A DNA stretch of 58,276 nucleotides from Pelagibacteraceae bacterium AG-464-P07 (GCA_003211695.1 QCSA01000007.1:1-58276), one strand, 5' to 3'. Shown: positions 1 to 9,480, counted from the stretch's first letter. Made by a program: numbers and translations. The notes: generated from the letters alone by a model not told the origin.

Positions 1-387
1 GATTTCAAGAAGATCTCTTATAATTTGTTCTACATCTCTTCCTACATATCCAACTTCAGTAAATCTTGTAGCTTCTACTTTAATAAAAGGAGCCTCAGCT
101 AATTTTGACAATCTTCTAGAAATTTCGGTTTTACCAACTCCAGTTGGGCCAATCATCAAAATATTTTTTGGTAAAACTTCATCTTTCATTTCATTTGTTA
201 ATGCTTGACGTCTCCATCGATTTCTTAAAGCAATTGCAACAGCTCTCTTTGCCTGGCTCTGTCCAATTACATATCTATCTAACTCAGATACAATTTCTCG
301 TGGGGATAAAGAGGTTACATTAGGACTTTGTTCTATGCTCTCTTTAATTTCCTTAGGTTTGAAACTTGTAATATTAGATTTTTCCAT
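1..387 (-). CDS. hslU: HslU, ATPase subunit of the HslUV protease (partial, 5' end of gene only)
   Basis: AAA+ unfoldase that recognises, unfolds and feeds cytoplasmic proteins into the HslV peptidase. Only the first 129 codons lie in the window; the gene continues beyond base 1. Visible are the N-domain signature [16 protein letters not shown] (about residues 28-43), [16 protein letters not shown] and the Walker A loop GPTGVGKT (about 80-87). The reading frame has about 24 residues before the usual SPREIV start region, so it carries a short N-terminal extension. The ATG at 387 shares one base with the hslV stop (TAATG), so the two genes are translationally coupled in the usual hslV-hslU order. 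Confidence 0.95.
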   Translation of the reverse strand, partial: MEKSNITSFKPKEIKESIEQSPNVTSLSPREIVSELDRYVIGQSQAKRAVAIALRNRWRRQALTNEMKDEVLPKNILMIGPTGVGKTEISRRLSKLAEAPFIKVEATRFTEVGYVGRDVEQIIRDLLEI

Positions 388-926
388 TAAATTTTTTCAA
401 CTGTAATATTACTATTTGTGTACACACAAATCTCTGCAGCTACAGATATTGCTTTTTTTGCAATTTCTTCTGCTGTGAGTTTGGATTCCATCAAAACTTT
501 TGCAGCAGCAAGGGCAAAATTACCACCAGATCCTATTCCAATAATTCCATCTTCGGGTTCCAAAACATCTCCGGTACCAGAAATAATAAAACTTTTTTCC
601 TTATCTGCTATCGCCATTAACGCTTCAAGTCTTCTAAGATATTTATCAGTTCTCCAATCCTTGGCTAATTCAACAGCTGCTCTAGTTAAGTTTCCAGCGT
701 GTTTTTCTAATTTTGCTTCCAATCTTTCAAACAAAGTTAGTGCATCAGCAGTTGATCCTGCAAAGCCAGCTATAACGTTTCTTTTTTCTATTTTCCTTAC
801 TTTTTTTGCTGTTCTTTTAATTATAGTATTGCCTAAACTTACCTGTCCGTCTCCTGCAACAACAACATCATTACCTTTTCTTATAAGAATAATGGTAGTT
901 CCATGCCAATTATTAATTTCACTCAT
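387..926 (-). CDS. hslV: HslV, peptidase subunit of the HslUV protease
   Basis: Threonine peptidase of the proteasome-like cytoplasmic HslUV complex. 179 codons, close to the family length. HGTT at residues 8-11 puts the expected N-terminal catalytic Thr at T10 after removal of a nine-residue propeptide. AGDGQVSLG (about 24-32) and [17 protein letters not shown] (about 54-70) are typical of HslV. It is the upstream gene of the leftward hslVU pair and diverges from hisB across about 100 bases. The ATG at 926 is the only start giving the normal short propeptide. Confidence 0.96.
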   Translation of the reverse strand: MSEINNWHGTTIILIRKGNDVVVAGDGQVSLGNTIIKRTAKKVRKIEKRNVIAGFAGSTADALTLFERLEAKLEKHAGNLTRAAVELAKDWRTDKYLRRLEALMAIADKEKSFIISGTGDVLEPEDGIIGIGSGGNFALAAAKVLMESKLTAEEIAKKAISVAAEICVYTNSNITVEKI

Positions 927-1026
927 AGTTATAGATTATGTGGATACTTATTTTGTTAGTTCAAGAGTATTTTTAGTATTATTGATATCATATTTATTTA
1001 ATTATATACCTTTATCCAAAACCAAA

Positions 1027-1617
1027 ATGCCCAGAAAAGCAAAAATATCGAGAAAAACGAAAGAAACAATAATTAATGTTGAAACCAATATTGATGGAAA
1101 AGGAAAATATAAAATAGATTCTGGTATTGGTTTTTTAAACCATATGCTGGAACAACTTTCAAAGCATTCGTTGATTGATATTAATTTAAAAGCAAAAGGT
1201 GATACACATATTGACTTGCATCACACAACTGAAGACACCGGCATAGCTATAGGAGAATGCGTAAAAAAGGCACTTCGTTCATCAAAAGGAATAAGAAGAT
1301 ATGCTCATGCTTTAATACCTATGGATGAAACACTAACGAGAATATCTATCGATGTTTCTAGCAGGCCATATTTAGTATGGAAAGTTAAATTAAAAGTAGA
1401 AAAATTAGGTGAAATGGATACTGAGCTATTTAAAGAATGGTTTCAAGCTTTCTCACAGGCAGCTGGTATTACTTTACACATTGAAAATATTTATGGAGAT
1501 AATAGTCATCATATAATTGAGTCCTGCTTTAAAGGTTTAGCAAGATCGTTACGTGAAGCTCTAGAAATAGATAAAAGAATTAAAAATAAAATTCCCTCAA
1601 CCAAGGGTGTTTTATAA
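1027..1617 (+). CDS. hisB: HisB, imidazoleglycerol-phosphate dehydratase
   Basis: Dehydrates imidazole-glycerol phosphate to imidazole-acetol phosphate in histidine biosynthesis. Metal-binding histidine motifs are visible: GFLNHML (about 35-41), HHTTEDTGI (about 65-73) and [18 protein letters not shown] near the C-terminus. 196 residues is the monofunctional IGPD length, with no phosphatase domain. The open frame extends far upstream to 418, but that part is antisense to hslV; the ATG at 1027 gives the normal N-terminus with the substrate-binding ETNIDGKG segment near residue 19. It is the first gene of hisB-hisH-hisA-hisF-hisE. Confidence 0.95.
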   Translation: MPRKAKISRKTKETIINVETNIDGKGKYKIDSGIGFLNHMLEQLSKHSLIDINLKAKGDTHIDLHHTTEDTGIAIGECVKKALRSSKGIRRYAHALIPMDETLTRISIDVSSRPYLVWKVKLKVEKLGEMDTELFKEWFQAFSQAAGITLHIENIYGDNSHHIIESCFKGLARSLREALEIDKRIKNKIPSTKGVL

Positions 1618-1625
1618 AATTAATA

Positions 1626-2267
1626 ATGTCGATTGCAATAATTGACTATGGTTCTGGCAACTTAAGGTCGGCAGCCAAAGCACTTGAAGTTGCAAACAAA
1701 AATATAAACACAAACTCAAAAATAGTAATAACATCTGATCCTACGGTAATTAAAAAATCGAATAAAATAATTCTTCCAGGACAAGGGTCTTTTAGAGACT
1801 GTTATTTAGGAATAAAAAAAATTAATGGTTTAATAGATACATTAAATGATTTTGTTTTGGTTCAAAAAAAACCTATTTTTGGAATATGTGTTGGTATGCA
1901 ATTATTTGCAAAAATTGGTTATGAATCTGAAGAAACAAAAGGTTTTGGATGGATCGATGGAATTGTAAAAAAAATAAATAATATTAATAAAACACTTAAA
2001 CTTCCACACATGGGCTGGAATCAAATTGAACTTAAAAAAGATTTTTTATTATTTTCTGGTATTGAAAATAAATCTCATATGTATTTTGTTCACAGCTACG
2101 AATTTTCAACGAAGAAAAAGGATTGCATAGTTGCTACAACAAATTATGGAAATTCGATTATTGTAGCTATAGCAAAAGACAATATTTTTGGAACACAATT
2201 CCATCCAGAAAAAAGCCAAAAAAATGGATTAAAACTCTTAGAAAATTTTTTAAAATGGGAAGTTTAG
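1626..2267 (+). CDS. hisH: HisH, glutamine amidotransferase subunit of imidazoleglycerol-phosphate synthase
   Basis: Class I glutaminase that channels ammonia to HisF. Nucleophile elbow GICVGMQLF has Cys at about 88. The partner His and Glu are in FHPEKSQ (about H193, E195). The oxyanion-type PGQGSF is near residue 51. 213 residues, normal length. It starts 8 bases after hisB and abuts hisA without a gap (stop TAG followed directly by ATG), so the subunits are made from one operon message. Confidence 0.95.
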   Translation: MSIAIIDYGSGNLRSAAKALEVANKNINTNSKIVITSDPTVIKKSNKIILPGQGSFRDCYLGIKKINGLIDTLNDFVLVQKKPIFGICVGMQLFAKIGYESEETKGFGWIDGIVKKINNINKTLKLPHMGWNQIELKKDFLLFSGIENKSHMYFVHSYEFSTKKKDCIVATTNYGNSIIVAIAKDNIFGTQFHPEKSQKNGLKLLENFLKWEV

Positions 2268-2987
2268 ATGAATATATTTCCAGCTATTGATATTAAAGAC
2301 GGCAAGTGTGTTAGGCTTTTAAAAGGTGACTTTAATAAAATAACCTCTTACGATAAATCACCGATCGATCAAGCTAATATTTTTTTTCAAAGTGGTTTTA
2401 AAGATATTCATATTGTTGATTTAGATGGAGCCCTTCTCGGTGAATCAAGTAATTCTGACGTTATCAAAGAAATAATTAAAAAAGTAAAATTAAGAATTCA
2501 AATTGGAGGTGGCGTAAGAAATGTTGATACTATAAATAGTTGGTTAGAGACTGGAGTTGATAAGGTGGTAATGAGTACTGCTGCTGTAGAAGATAAAGAA
2601 CTACTTAAGAGTGCTTGTAAAAAATTTAAAAATAAAATTGCAATTGCTTTGGATGTTAGAGATGGTCTAATCGCGTTGTCTGGCTGGACAAAACAAACTA
2701 ATATTTCTGCATTAGATTTTATTAAAGAGATCGAAAATTTTGGAGTCTCAAGAATTATTTATACTGACATAAATAGAGATGGTACGAAAAAAGGCCCAAA
2801 TATAAAAAATGCCATTGAATTATCTAGTAAAGTAAAAATTCCATTAGTTATTTCTGGAGGAGTTTCTTCTATTGATGATATTAAAAAAATTAAATCATTA
2901 AATAATTCAAATATAGAAGGGGTAATAGTGGGTAAATCAATTTATGATGGTGATATAAAAATTCATGATTTGGTAGAACTAATTTAA
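2268..2987 (+). CDS. hisA: HisA, phosphoribosylformimino-AICAR-phosphate isomerase
   Basis: TIM-barrel isomerase of histidine biosynthesis. The catalytic Asp pair is recognisable: [13 protein letters not shown] near residue 5-17 (D8) and IALDVRDG near 126-133. Phosphate-binding loops IQIGGGVR and VISGGVSS are present. 239 residues, as expected for the family. It begins on the base after the hisH stop and is followed one base later by its structural homologue hisF. Confidence 0.95.
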   Translation: MNIFPAIDIKDGKCVRLLKGDFNKITSYDKSPIDQANIFFQSGFKDIHIVDLDGALLGESSNSDVIKEIIKKVKLRIQIGGGVRNVDTINSWLETGVDKVVMSTAAVEDKELLKSACKKFKNKIAIALDVRDGLIALSGWTKQTNISALDFIKEIENFGVSRIIYTDINRDGTKKGPNIKNAIELSSKVKIPLVISGGVSSIDDIKKIKSLNNSNIEGVIVGKSIYDGDIKIHDLVELI

Positions 2988-2988
2988 A

Positions 2989-3747
2989 ATGCTCAAAAAT
3001 AGAATTATACCTTGTTTAGATGTAAAAAATGGAAGAGTAGTTAAAGGGATTAATTTTGTTGATTTAGTTGATGCAGGGAATCCAGTTGAGCAAGCAAAGA
3101 TATATGATGAACAAGGAGCAGATGAAATATGTTTCCTAGATATTACAGCATCAAATGAAAACAGAAATATTATATTAGATACAGTTATAAAAACTGCAGA
3201 AAAATGTTTTATACCCTTAACTGTAGGAGGGGGCGTAAGAAGTTTAGAAGATATAAGAAATTTACTACTCGCTGGAGCTGATAAGGTGTCTATAAATACA
3301 GCAGCGGTTAGCAATAAAAATTTGGTTAAGGAAAGTTCAGAAAAATTTGGATCTCAATGTATTGTTGTTGCTGTTGATGCCAAAAAAATAAGCGATAATA
3401 AATGGGAAATATTTACACATGGTGGAAAAAAACCTACTGGCATTGATGCTTTAAAATTTGTTGAAAAAATGGAGTCGTTAGGCGCAGGCGAGATATTACT
3501 TACTTCAATGGATAGAGATGGAACAAAAAAAGGATATGATTTGGATCTTACTAAAAAGGTGTCTAACCTTGTTAACATACCTGTCATTGCTTCAGGTGGA
3601 GTAGGAAATTTAGAACATCTACATCAAGGTATTAAAATTGGAAAAGCAAGTGCTGTCCTTGCAGCTTCAATTTTCCATTTTGGAGAATATTCAATATTAG
3701 AAGCTAAACAATATTTGGACTCAAAAGGTATACCTGTTAGAATTTAA
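2989..3747 (+). CDS. hisF: HisF, cyclase subunit of imidazoleglycerol-phosphate synthase
   Basis: TIM-barrel synthase/cyclase that joins ammonia from HisH to PRFAR, giving imidazole-glycerol phosphate and AICAR (AICAR is consumed by PurH, also in this window). Motifs: [15 protein letters not shown] at the start (catalytic D11), [18 protein letters not shown] (second catalytic Asp near 130) and [13 protein letters not shown]. 252 residues, full length. Only one base separates it from hisA and two bases from hisE. Confidence 0.96.
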   Translation: MLKNRIIPCLDVKNGRVVKGINFVDLVDAGNPVEQAKIYDEQGADEICFLDITASNENRNIILDTVIKTAEKCFIPLTVGGGVRSLEDIRNLLLAGADKVSINTAAVSNKNLVKESSEKFGSQCIVVAVDAKKISDNKWEIFTHGGKKPTGIDALKFVEKMESLGAGEILLTSMDRDGTKKGYDLDLTKKVSNLVNIPVIASGGVGNLEHLHQGIKIGKASAVLAASIFHFGEYSILEAKQYLDSKGIPVRI

Positions 3748-3749
3748 TC

Positions 3750-4055
3750 ATGTCAGATACCATAGAAAAACTTGTGAAAACAATTAAATCAAGAAAAGAA
3801 AATGACGTTAAATCATCTTATACATCATTTTTATTATCTAAAGGAAGTGATTACTGTCTAAATAAGCTTAGAGAAGAGTTAAGAGAATTGGAGGACGCAA
3901 TGAAAAATAAAAAAAATACGATCCATGAGTCCGCAGATGTTATTTATCATTTATTGGTGACCTTAGAGTCCACGGGGATCAATTTTAATGACATCATGAA
4001 AGAACTAAATAATAGAGAAGGAACTTCAGGCTTTGAAGAAAAAAGAAATAGATAG
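3750..4055 (+). CDS. hisE: HisE, phosphoribosyl-ATP pyrophosphohydrolase
   Basis: All-alpha MazG-like NTP pyrophosphohydrolase for the second step of histidine synthesis. The metal-binding pattern is visible: KLREELRELEDAM (about 39-51) and HESADVIYHLLVTL (about 59-72). It is a stand-alone 101-residue HisE. The cyclohydrolase HisI, often fused or adjacent, is not in this operon, nor are hisG, hisD or hisC, so the pathway is split around the chromosome. Confidence 0.92.
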   Translation: MSDTIEKLVKTIKSRKENDVKSSYTSFLLSKGSDYCLNKLREELRELEDAMKNKKNTIHESADVIYHLLVTLESTGINFNDIMKELNNREGTSGFEEKRNR

Positions 4056-4062
4056 TTAAATA

Positions 4063-4431
4063 ATGAGTTACGACAAAAATAATATATTTGCCAAAATTTT
4101 AAGGGACGAAATTCCTTGTAAAAGAATTTATGAAAACGAATATATCTTATCTTTTTATGACATTAATCCACAAAAAAAAGTACATGCACTTGTAATTACA
4201 AAAGGTGAGTACATTGATTTAGATGATTTTTCTTCAAGAGCTTCAGAAAAAGAAATAAGCGAATTAATTAAAGGTATTAGTTTTGTTGCAAAAAAATTGG
4301 GTATTTCTTTAAATGATAATGGCAAAGGGTATAGATCATTAGTTAATATTGGTGAACATGGTGGGCAAGAAGTACCTCATTTACATTTTCATTTATTTGG
4401 TGGGGAAAAAGTAGGAAAAATGGTCAGCTAA
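4063..4431 (+). CDS. HIT-family nucleotide hydrolase/transferase (HinT-like)
   Basis: Small HIT protein of 122 residues. The start NIFAKILRDEIPCKRIYEN is typical of HinT (purine nucleoside phosphoramidases), and the histidine triad HLHFHLFGG is at about 104-112 with His104, 106 and 108. VNIGEHGGQEVPHLH precedes it as in the family. It sits 7 bases after hisE and is probably cotranscribed; a HIT gene after hisE is common in alphaproteobacteria. The physiological substrate cannot be told from sequence. Confidence 0.9.
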   Translation: MSYDKNNIFAKILRDEIPCKRIYENEYILSFYDINPQKKVHALVITKGEYIDLDDFSSRASEKEISELIKGISFVAKKLGISLNDNGKGYRSLVNIGEHGGQEVPHLHFHLFGGEKVGKMVS

Positions 4432-4452
4432 AGAGTTTCCTCTTGTTTTTTT
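4431..4452 (+). terminator. possible weak intrinsic terminator after the his operon
   Basis: AAGAG (4431-4435) and CTCTT (4440-4444) form a five-pair stem with a TTTC loop, followed by G and a run of seven T. The first base overlaps the HIT stop codon. The stem is short and AT-rich, so termination strength is uncertain, but the position at the end of hisBHAFE-HIT is right. Confidence 0.4.
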
Positions 4453-4543
4453 ATATTCCGTTTACTACACACTTTGAAATTTATTCATTAAAAAATAAAA
4501 GTATTATATAAAATATTGAAAAATGTGACATAGTGTAAATTTT

Positions 4544-5893
4544 GTGAATTCATTTAATACATCTATAAAATTTATTAATCATGCGTCTGTTCTAATTAGA
4601 CATAATGCAATTTTTCTTCTTTCTGATCCTTGGTATTTTGGTACATCATTTCATGAAGGTTGGTCACTAATTTATGAAAATAAAGACTCTGAAATAAGAA
4701 AACTATTAAATGAAGTAACACACATATGGATTAGTCACGAACATCCTGATCATTTTTCTATTCCTTTCTTTAAAAAATATAATGAAATATTAAAAGAAAA
4801 TAAAATCGAGATATTATTTCAATTAACAAAAGATAGAAGAGTTTATAGTTTTTTAACGTCTCAAAATCTAAAAATAAAAGAATTAAATCATTCAAAAGAT
4901 TATTATTTAGACAAAGACTTTAAGATTAAATGTGTAAAATCATCTTTTTATGACTCATCATTATTAATGGAAGTAAATAGAAAAAAAATTTTTAATCTAA
5001 ATGATTGTCCAATACATGATAAAAAACAAATTAAAAAATTTTATAACAAATACGGTTCATGTGATATTCTACTTACACAATTTAGTTATGCCGCATGGAA
5101 AGGTGGTAAAAGTAATAAAAATTGGAGGATCGAAGCAGCACAAGAAAAAATTGAGACAGTTAAAAATCAATCAAATTTGCTTAATACAAAAATAGTAATT
5201 CCTTTTGCAAGTTTTATAAGATTTTCTAATATAAATAATCATTACTTGAATGATCATATCAATACACCTGATAAACTTATTTCTAAAGTTGGTAATGAAA
5301 AGTTTGACTTATTATTTCTCAAGCCTAATGAAGAACAAGATATTAACAATCTTAAGCAAAATAATGAATCGATTGAATTTTGGAGAGAACAATTCAATAA
5401 CTTGAATGATAAGGAGCTTATAATTTATGATAAGGTGTCCTCAATTGATGAATTAAATAATGCATATCAAAAATATAGAAATAGAATATTTAAAAAGAAT
5501 TCATATTATTTAATGTATATTTTAAGCAAAATCCCTACACTAGGGGCATTTAAAAAGTTTATTATAAAGATTAATGATTTTAAAAAAAATATTGAGTGTG
5601 ATTTATTTGCTGAAAATTTATCGTTAACTAATGCAGCATATGATGTTTCAATGGATTCAAAATCTCTTGATTTCATTTTTAATAATTCTTTTGGTTTTGA
5701 TACTCTTACGGTTAACGGATGTTTTGAAGAGGGAGAGTCCGGTGGGTTTATAAAAATGACTAAAACTTTTGCAATTGAAAACTTAAATAATATAGGTATA
5801 CCTTTTAATTTATCAATATTATTTAGAATTGATGTGATTTTGATGTTTTTTAAGCTTTTAATAAAAGTAATTTCAAAACTACGACCTGCTTAA
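4544..5893 (+). CDS. metallo-beta-lactamase-fold hydrolase, CMP-Neu5Ac-hydroxylase/UlaG-like
   Basis: 449-residue predicted metal-dependent hydrolase. The Zn-binding motif HEHPDH is at residues 65-70 after FINHASVLI (10-18) and LLSDPWYFGTSF (25-36). The later stretch ILLTQFSYAAWKGG (about 176-189) resembles the MBL-fold part of CMP-N-acetylneuraminate hydroxylase-like proteins. No Rieske cluster motif is visible, so a true hydroxylase activity is not supported. The GTG at 4544 is the start; no in-frame ATG precedes the first conserved strand. Its stop overlaps the lolA stop tail to tail (5890-5893). The substrate is unknown; a surface-sugar role is only a guess. Confidence 0.75.
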   Translation: MNSFNTSIKFINHASVLIRHNAIFLLSDPWYFGTSFHEGWSLIYENKDSEIRKLLNEVTHIWISHEHPDHFSIPFFKKYNEILKENKIEILFQLTKDRRVYSFLTSQNLKIKELNHSKDYYLDKDFKIKCVKSSFYDSSLLMEVNRKKIFNLNDCPIHDKKQIKKFYNKYGSCDILLTQFSYAAWKGGKSNKNWRIEAAQEKIETVKNQSNLLNTKIVIPFASFIRFSNINNHYLNDHINTPDKLISKVGNEKFDLLFLKPNEEQDINNLKQNNESIEFWREQFNNLNDKELIIYDKVSSIDELNNAYQKYRNRIFKKNSYYLMYILSKIPTLGAFKKFIIKINDFKKNIECDLFAENLSLTNAAYDVSMDSKSLDFIFNNSFGFDTLTVNGCFEEGESGGFIKMTKTFAIENLNNIGIPFNLSILFRIDVILMFFKLLIKVISKLRPA

Positions 5894-6447
5894 TTTAAAG
5901 AGGGTAATTTAAATTTATTTTCATCAATATCTATATTTTTTTTTAAATTGTTAATTTGAAAAATAACCTCTTTTTGGTAAATATCCACAGTTTTCCACCC
6001 TGCTAAATCATAAGTTTGGCTATTAAAAAATATACTTATTAATTTTTTTTTAGTAGTGATTAAGAATTCTATCGTATTATTATTTATTTTTGGCTCTAAA
6101 TTTCTGATCTTATTTAATATAAATTCTTTATCGAGAATATATTCGAGCGGTGTGGTTTTTAATGGATAAATATAAATTTTATTATATCTATTGTTTTTAA
6201 TTACCAAGCCTTTACCATTTGAAACCATCTCTTTTTTATCCTTATTATCATAAAGACAGTAAATTAATTTTGGGTATTTGATATAACATTTTCCTACTTC
6301 AATTTTATCTGCAATTTTTTGTTGGAATTCGAAATAAATATTATTTGTTTTGATAAAATTATTTATGATTTTTTCTTTAGGAGATGAAAAAGATTTTTGA
6401 CTAAAAAGGCTAAAGACTATTAAAAAAAATAATATTCTTCTAATCAA
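5890..6447 (-). CDS. lolA: LolA-like outer-membrane lipoprotein carrier
   Basis: Periplasmic chaperone that takes lipoproteins from LolCDE to the outer membrane. A hydrophobic signal segment (residues about 3-20, RILFFLIVFSLFSQKSFS) is followed by a beta-rich protein with FEFQQKIADKIEVGKCYIKY and the C-terminal half typical of divergent alphaproteobacterial LolA. 185 residues. It lies 7 bases after ftsK on the same strand; ftsK-lolA adjacency is conserved in proteobacteria and supports the call, since sequence similarity alone is modest. Convergent with the upstream MBL gene (4-base overlap). Confidence 0.8.
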   Translation of the reverse strand: MIRRILFFLIVFSLFSQKSFSSPKEKIINNFIKTNNIYFEFQQKIADKIEVGKCYIKYPKLIYCLYDNKDKKEMVSNGKGLVIKNNRYNKIYIYPLKTTPLEYILDKEFILNKIRNLEPKINNNTIEFLITTKKKLISIFFNSQTYDLAGWKTVDIYQKEVIFQINNLKKNIDIDENKFKLPSLN

Positions 6448-6454
6448 TTTAAAC

Positions 6455-8557
6455 CTACAGAACTTCTCTTTTTCCTACATGATTTGCTTTACTGACTATT
6501 TTATCATCTTCCATCATATCGATTATTCTTGCGGCTCTATTATAACCAATCTGTAATTTCCTCTGTAAAAAAGAAGTAGATGCTTTTCCTTCAGATTTTA
6601 CTAATTCAATCGCATTCTTATATAATTGATCTTTTTTTTCATTCTCATTAAAACTTTGATCATATTTTTTCTTGTCAACAAAACTCATTATTCCATCAAC
6701 ATAATCGGGTTTTTCTTGTGATCTTAAAAAACTATTAATTTTTTCTATTTCATTTTCAGAAACATATGGCGCATGAATCCTTATAATTCTGTTAGCAGAT
6801 GACATAAACAACATGTCACCTTTTCCTAGCAATTGCTCTGCTCCTTGTTCTCCAAGAATTGTTCTACTATCTATTTTTGAGCTGACTTGAAAGGAGATTC
6901 GTGTTGGAAAATTTGCTTTAATTGTTCCGGTAATTACATCAACACTAGGTCTTTGTGTTGCCATTATAATATGAATTCCGGCAGCTCTAGCCATTTGAGA
7001 AAGTTTTTGAATATAATTTTCAATTTCTTTTCCAGCTACCAACATTAAGTCTGACATTTCATCAACAATCACGACTATATAAGGCATAACTATTTTATTA
7101 TTATTGTTGTAACCCTCGATATTTCTGACTCCTTCTCTAGTCATTAACTTGTATCTGTTTTCCATTTCTTTAACGACCCATCCAAGAGCTGATGTTGCTT
7201 TTTTAGCTTCTGTAATTACAGGACACAGTAGATGAGGTATTCCTTCATAGGTTGATAATTCCAACATCTTAGGATCAATTAATATCAATTTACATTTTTC
7301 TGGTGTTAGTTTGTATAAAAGAGATAATATAATAGTATTAATACAAACCGATTTACCTGACCCTGTAGTGCCAGCGATTAACAAATGTAGCATAGCAGTT
7401 AAATCCTCTATAATCGGTAATCCCGAAATACTTTTTCCTAATGCAATAGGTAAATTAATCTCTCTTTTTTTAAATTTTTCATCAGAAATAATCTCACTTA
7501 AAAAGACATTCTCTCTAGCTTGATTAGGAATTTCAATTCCTACCGTGTTTTTTCCGGGTATTGTAGCAACCCTTGTAGAAAGAGAGCTTGTGTTTCTAGC
7601 AATGTCATCAGAGAGATTAATTATTTTAGAAACTCTTATTCCAGGAGCAGGCTCAAACTCATATAAAGTTACAACAGGGCCATGACTAATTTTTTTGATC
7701 TTTCCTTCAATATCAAAATCTGAAAAAATTTTTTCTAAAAGCTCAGGATTAGCATGTTTGTTATCTGAATTTTCGAATTTTAAATAATTTTTTGAAGATT
7801 TTTTCAAATATTCAATTGGAGGTAATTTTAATTTTCTTGTAATGAAATTTTTTTCAACTTTTTTAAAAGGCAAGTTAGGTTGAGTAGTTTCAGTTTTAAT
7901 ATTTTCATTAATTTTTTTTTCCAAATTTATTTCGACATCAGAATTAAAATTTTTTTGTTTTAATTTTGAAAAAAAAAATTTCTTCATAAAAAGTAATACC
8001 GATTTTATTAATCTGATAAAAGTCTTGATATTGAATTGGATACTTAATAAGAAGAAAATTATTGTTAAACTTAATAATAAAAAAAAGATTATATTTTGAT
8101 CAACTGATCCATTAAAGCTATAAATAAATTCTTTTATATTACGACCAACAAAACCCCCATTTCCATTTATGATTAACCAGAAAGAATCATCTTTATAAAT
8201 ACTTGTAACCGTGGAACCGGAAATAATATAAATTATCGAATAAAATAAATTTGATAAAATATTTTCAAGCTTTTTACATTTAATTATTAATATACCTGTA
8301 AAAAAAATAGTAATACAAAATAAAAATGAAATTATACCAAATGATTGTAAAATTAGATCCGATATAACACTTCCATAAAATCCGAATAAATTCTGTATTT
8401 TTGTATTTTCTGAAACTATAAAATTTGGATCTTCGGGCGTGTAAGTAGATAGGGATAATAAAAGAAAAAAAGATAATAAAACTGTTAATAAACCAATAAT
8501 TTCAATAATTCTTTTATTAAAAAAACTAGATATTTTTGAATAATTTGCTGATTGCAT
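6455..8557 (-). CDS. ftsK: FtsK/SpoIIIE DNA translocase
   Basis: Septal DNA pump coordinating chromosome dimer resolution with division. The N-terminal part has four or so hydrophobic membrane segments (about residues 17-40, 60-85, 95-115, 155-175), then a short Lys/Asn-rich linker. The motor follows with PIALGKSISGLP, Walker A GTTGSGKS (about 395-402), Walker B LILIDPKMLELS and MATQRPSVDVITG. A winged-helix gamma domain at the C-terminus (SEGKASTSFLQRKLQIGYNR, then AARIIDMMEDDKIV) reads KOPS polarity sites. At 700 residues the linker is short compared with enterobacterial FtsK. Confidence 0.96.
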   Translation of the reverse strand: MQSANYSKISSFFNKRIIEIIGLLTVLLSFFLLLSLSTYTPEDPNFIVSENTKIQNLFGFYGSVISDLILQSFGIISFLFCITIFFTGILIIKCKKLENILSNLFYSIIYIISGSTVTSIYKDDSFWLIINGNGGFVGRNIKEFIYSFNGSVDQNIIFFLLLSLTIIFFLLSIQFNIKTFIRLIKSVLLFMKKFFFSKLKQKNFNSDVEINLEKKINENIKTETTQPNLPFKKVEKNFITRKLKLPPIEYLKKSSKNYLKFENSDNKHANPELLEKIFSDFDIEGKIKKISHGPVVTLYEFEPAPGIRVSKIINLSDDIARNTSSLSTRVATIPGKNTVGIEIPNQARENVFLSEIISDEKFKKREINLPIALGKSISGLPIIEDLTAMLHLLIAGTTGSGKSVCINTIILSLLYKLTPEKCKLILIDPKMLELSTYEGIPHLLCPVITEAKKATSALGWVVKEMENRYKLMTREGVRNIEGYNNNNKIVMPYIVVIVDEMSDLMLVAGKEIENYIQKLSQMARAAGIHIIMATQRPSVDVITGTIKANFPTRISFQVSSKIDSRTILGEQGAEQLLGKGDMLFMSSANRIIRIHAPYVSENEIEKINSFLRSQEKPDYVDGIMSFVDKKKYDQSFNENEKKDQLYKNAIELVKSEGKASTSFLQRKLQIGYNRAARIIDMMEDDKIVSKANHVGKREVL

Positions 8558-8642
8558 ATCGTTGATTCGAATTTATAACTTTGTATCATTTATTCAATAT
8601 CGTTAAAATTCTTAAAAAATTAGCTTAATTTTTAAAGAAAGC

Positions 8643-8671
8643 TTGACCTTAAATAAACGTTAATTGATAAT
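8643..8671 (+). promoter_or_regulatory. sigma70-type promoter of tRNA-Gly
   Basis: TTGACC (8643-8648), a 17-base spacer and GATAAT (8666-8671) give a near-consensus promoter. The predicted start lies about 7 bases before the tRNA 5' end at 8685. It points away from ftsK. Confidence 0.7.
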
Positions 8672-8684
8672 GTTTTTTTATAAA

Positions 8685-8759
8685 GCGGGAGTAGCTCAGT
8701 GGTAGAGCGAAACGTTGCCAACGTTTAGGTCGAGGGTTCAATTCCCTTCTCCCGCTCCA
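8685..8759 (+). tRNA. tRNA-Gly (anticodon GCC), CCA encoded
   Basis: A complete cloverleaf: acceptor GCGGGAG pairs with CTCCCGC, D-arm GCTC/GAGC, anticodon stem AAACG/CGTTT with loop TTGCCAA (anticodon GCC), T-arm GAGGG/CCCTT with loop TTCAATT, discriminator T and encoded CCA at 8757-8759. Bases 8712-8760 are repeated exactly at 11176-11224, and the last 24 bases (8737-8760) again at 9561-9584, marking this gene as the insertion site of the islets that follow. Confidence 0.97.
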
Positions 8760-8797
8760 ATATTCCAAGTAACCACTCACTTTTTGATTTTGGATTG

Positions 8798-8817
8798 TCA
8801 CACACTTGTCACACACT
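8798..8817 (+). repeat. CACAC doublet 1 (11-bp period)
   Basis: Two copies of TCACACACT starting at 8798 and 8809, 11 bases apart, about 40 bases after the tRNA and 50 bases before the 198-codon gene. Similar doublets occur at 9481, 9608 and 11018. Confidence 0.6.
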
Positions 8818-8867
8818 TTTTTCAAAGATAATTGTTATGAATAAGATGTTGGGTTAAACTAAACCCA

Positions 8868-9464
8868 ATGAAAAAACTATCTACTTACCTGTTTTTAATT
8901 CTCTTCAGTTTCTCAGCACCCTCTTTTTCTGCTGATATATCCGAATATGAAATTGAGGGAATTAGTATAGGCGATAGTTTATTAGATCATCTATCCAAAG
9001 AAAAAATAATAACTGGAATAGAAAGGACCAAACCCGCGTATAATTATTTAACCGACGAGTTTGGAGAAGTATATTTGTTTGGTAAATTTGAAATTTATGA
9101 TCGCTTGGCATTTAAAGTAAAACCAAATGATAATAATTATATAATTTATAGTATAAAAGGATCAATTTCATATGACGATAAATTAGAACAGTGTTTTGCA
9201 AAGCAAAAAGAAATTGTAGAAGATTTTTCTTTATTATATGAAAACGCTAGAAAAGTTGAACAAACTCCTGTATTTCCATTTGATCCTACTGGTAAAAGCA
9301 AAAGTCATAACATCCTTTTTATTTTTGATTCAGGAGATGAAATTAAAGTCGCTTGTACAGAATATGAAAAAAGTCTAAAAATTAAAAATAATTGGGATGA
9401 TAGTCTTCAAATTGTAATTGCAAAAAAAGAAATTATTGCTTGGTTGCGTAATCATATCAATTAA
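8868..9464 (+). CDS. secreted protein of unknown function, islet cargo
   Basis: 198 residues. A clear signal peptide (about residues 1-21: MKKLSTYLFLILFSF, cleavage near SFSA-D) is followed by EYEIEGISIGDSLLDHLS, a beta-rich middle and a C-terminal segment with one Cys (KVACTEYEK) besides one Cys near residue 106 (LEQCFAKQK), which could form a disulfide in the periplasm. I do not recognise a family. It is the only gene between the tRNA-Gly and the 24-base copy of the tRNA 3' end at 9561, and is bracketed by CACAC doublets at 8798 and 9481, so it is the cargo of a very small islet. Confidence 0.8.
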   Translation: MKKLSTYLFLILFSFSAPSFSADISEYEIEGISIGDSLLDHLSKEKIITGIERTKPAYNYLTDEFGEVYLFGKFEIYDRLAFKVKPNDNNYIIYSIKGSISYDDKLEQCFAKQKEIVEDFSLLYENARKVEQTPVFPFDPTGKSKSHNILFIFDSGDEIKVACTEYEKSLKIKNNWDDSLQIVIAKKEIIAWLRNHIN

Positions 9465-9480
9465 TTGTTATGGTGCAGAG

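Noticed and set aside
418-1617. A single 399-codon rightward open frame
   Set aside because: Only 1027-1617 is hisB. The first 203 codons are antisense to hslV and have no homologous pattern.
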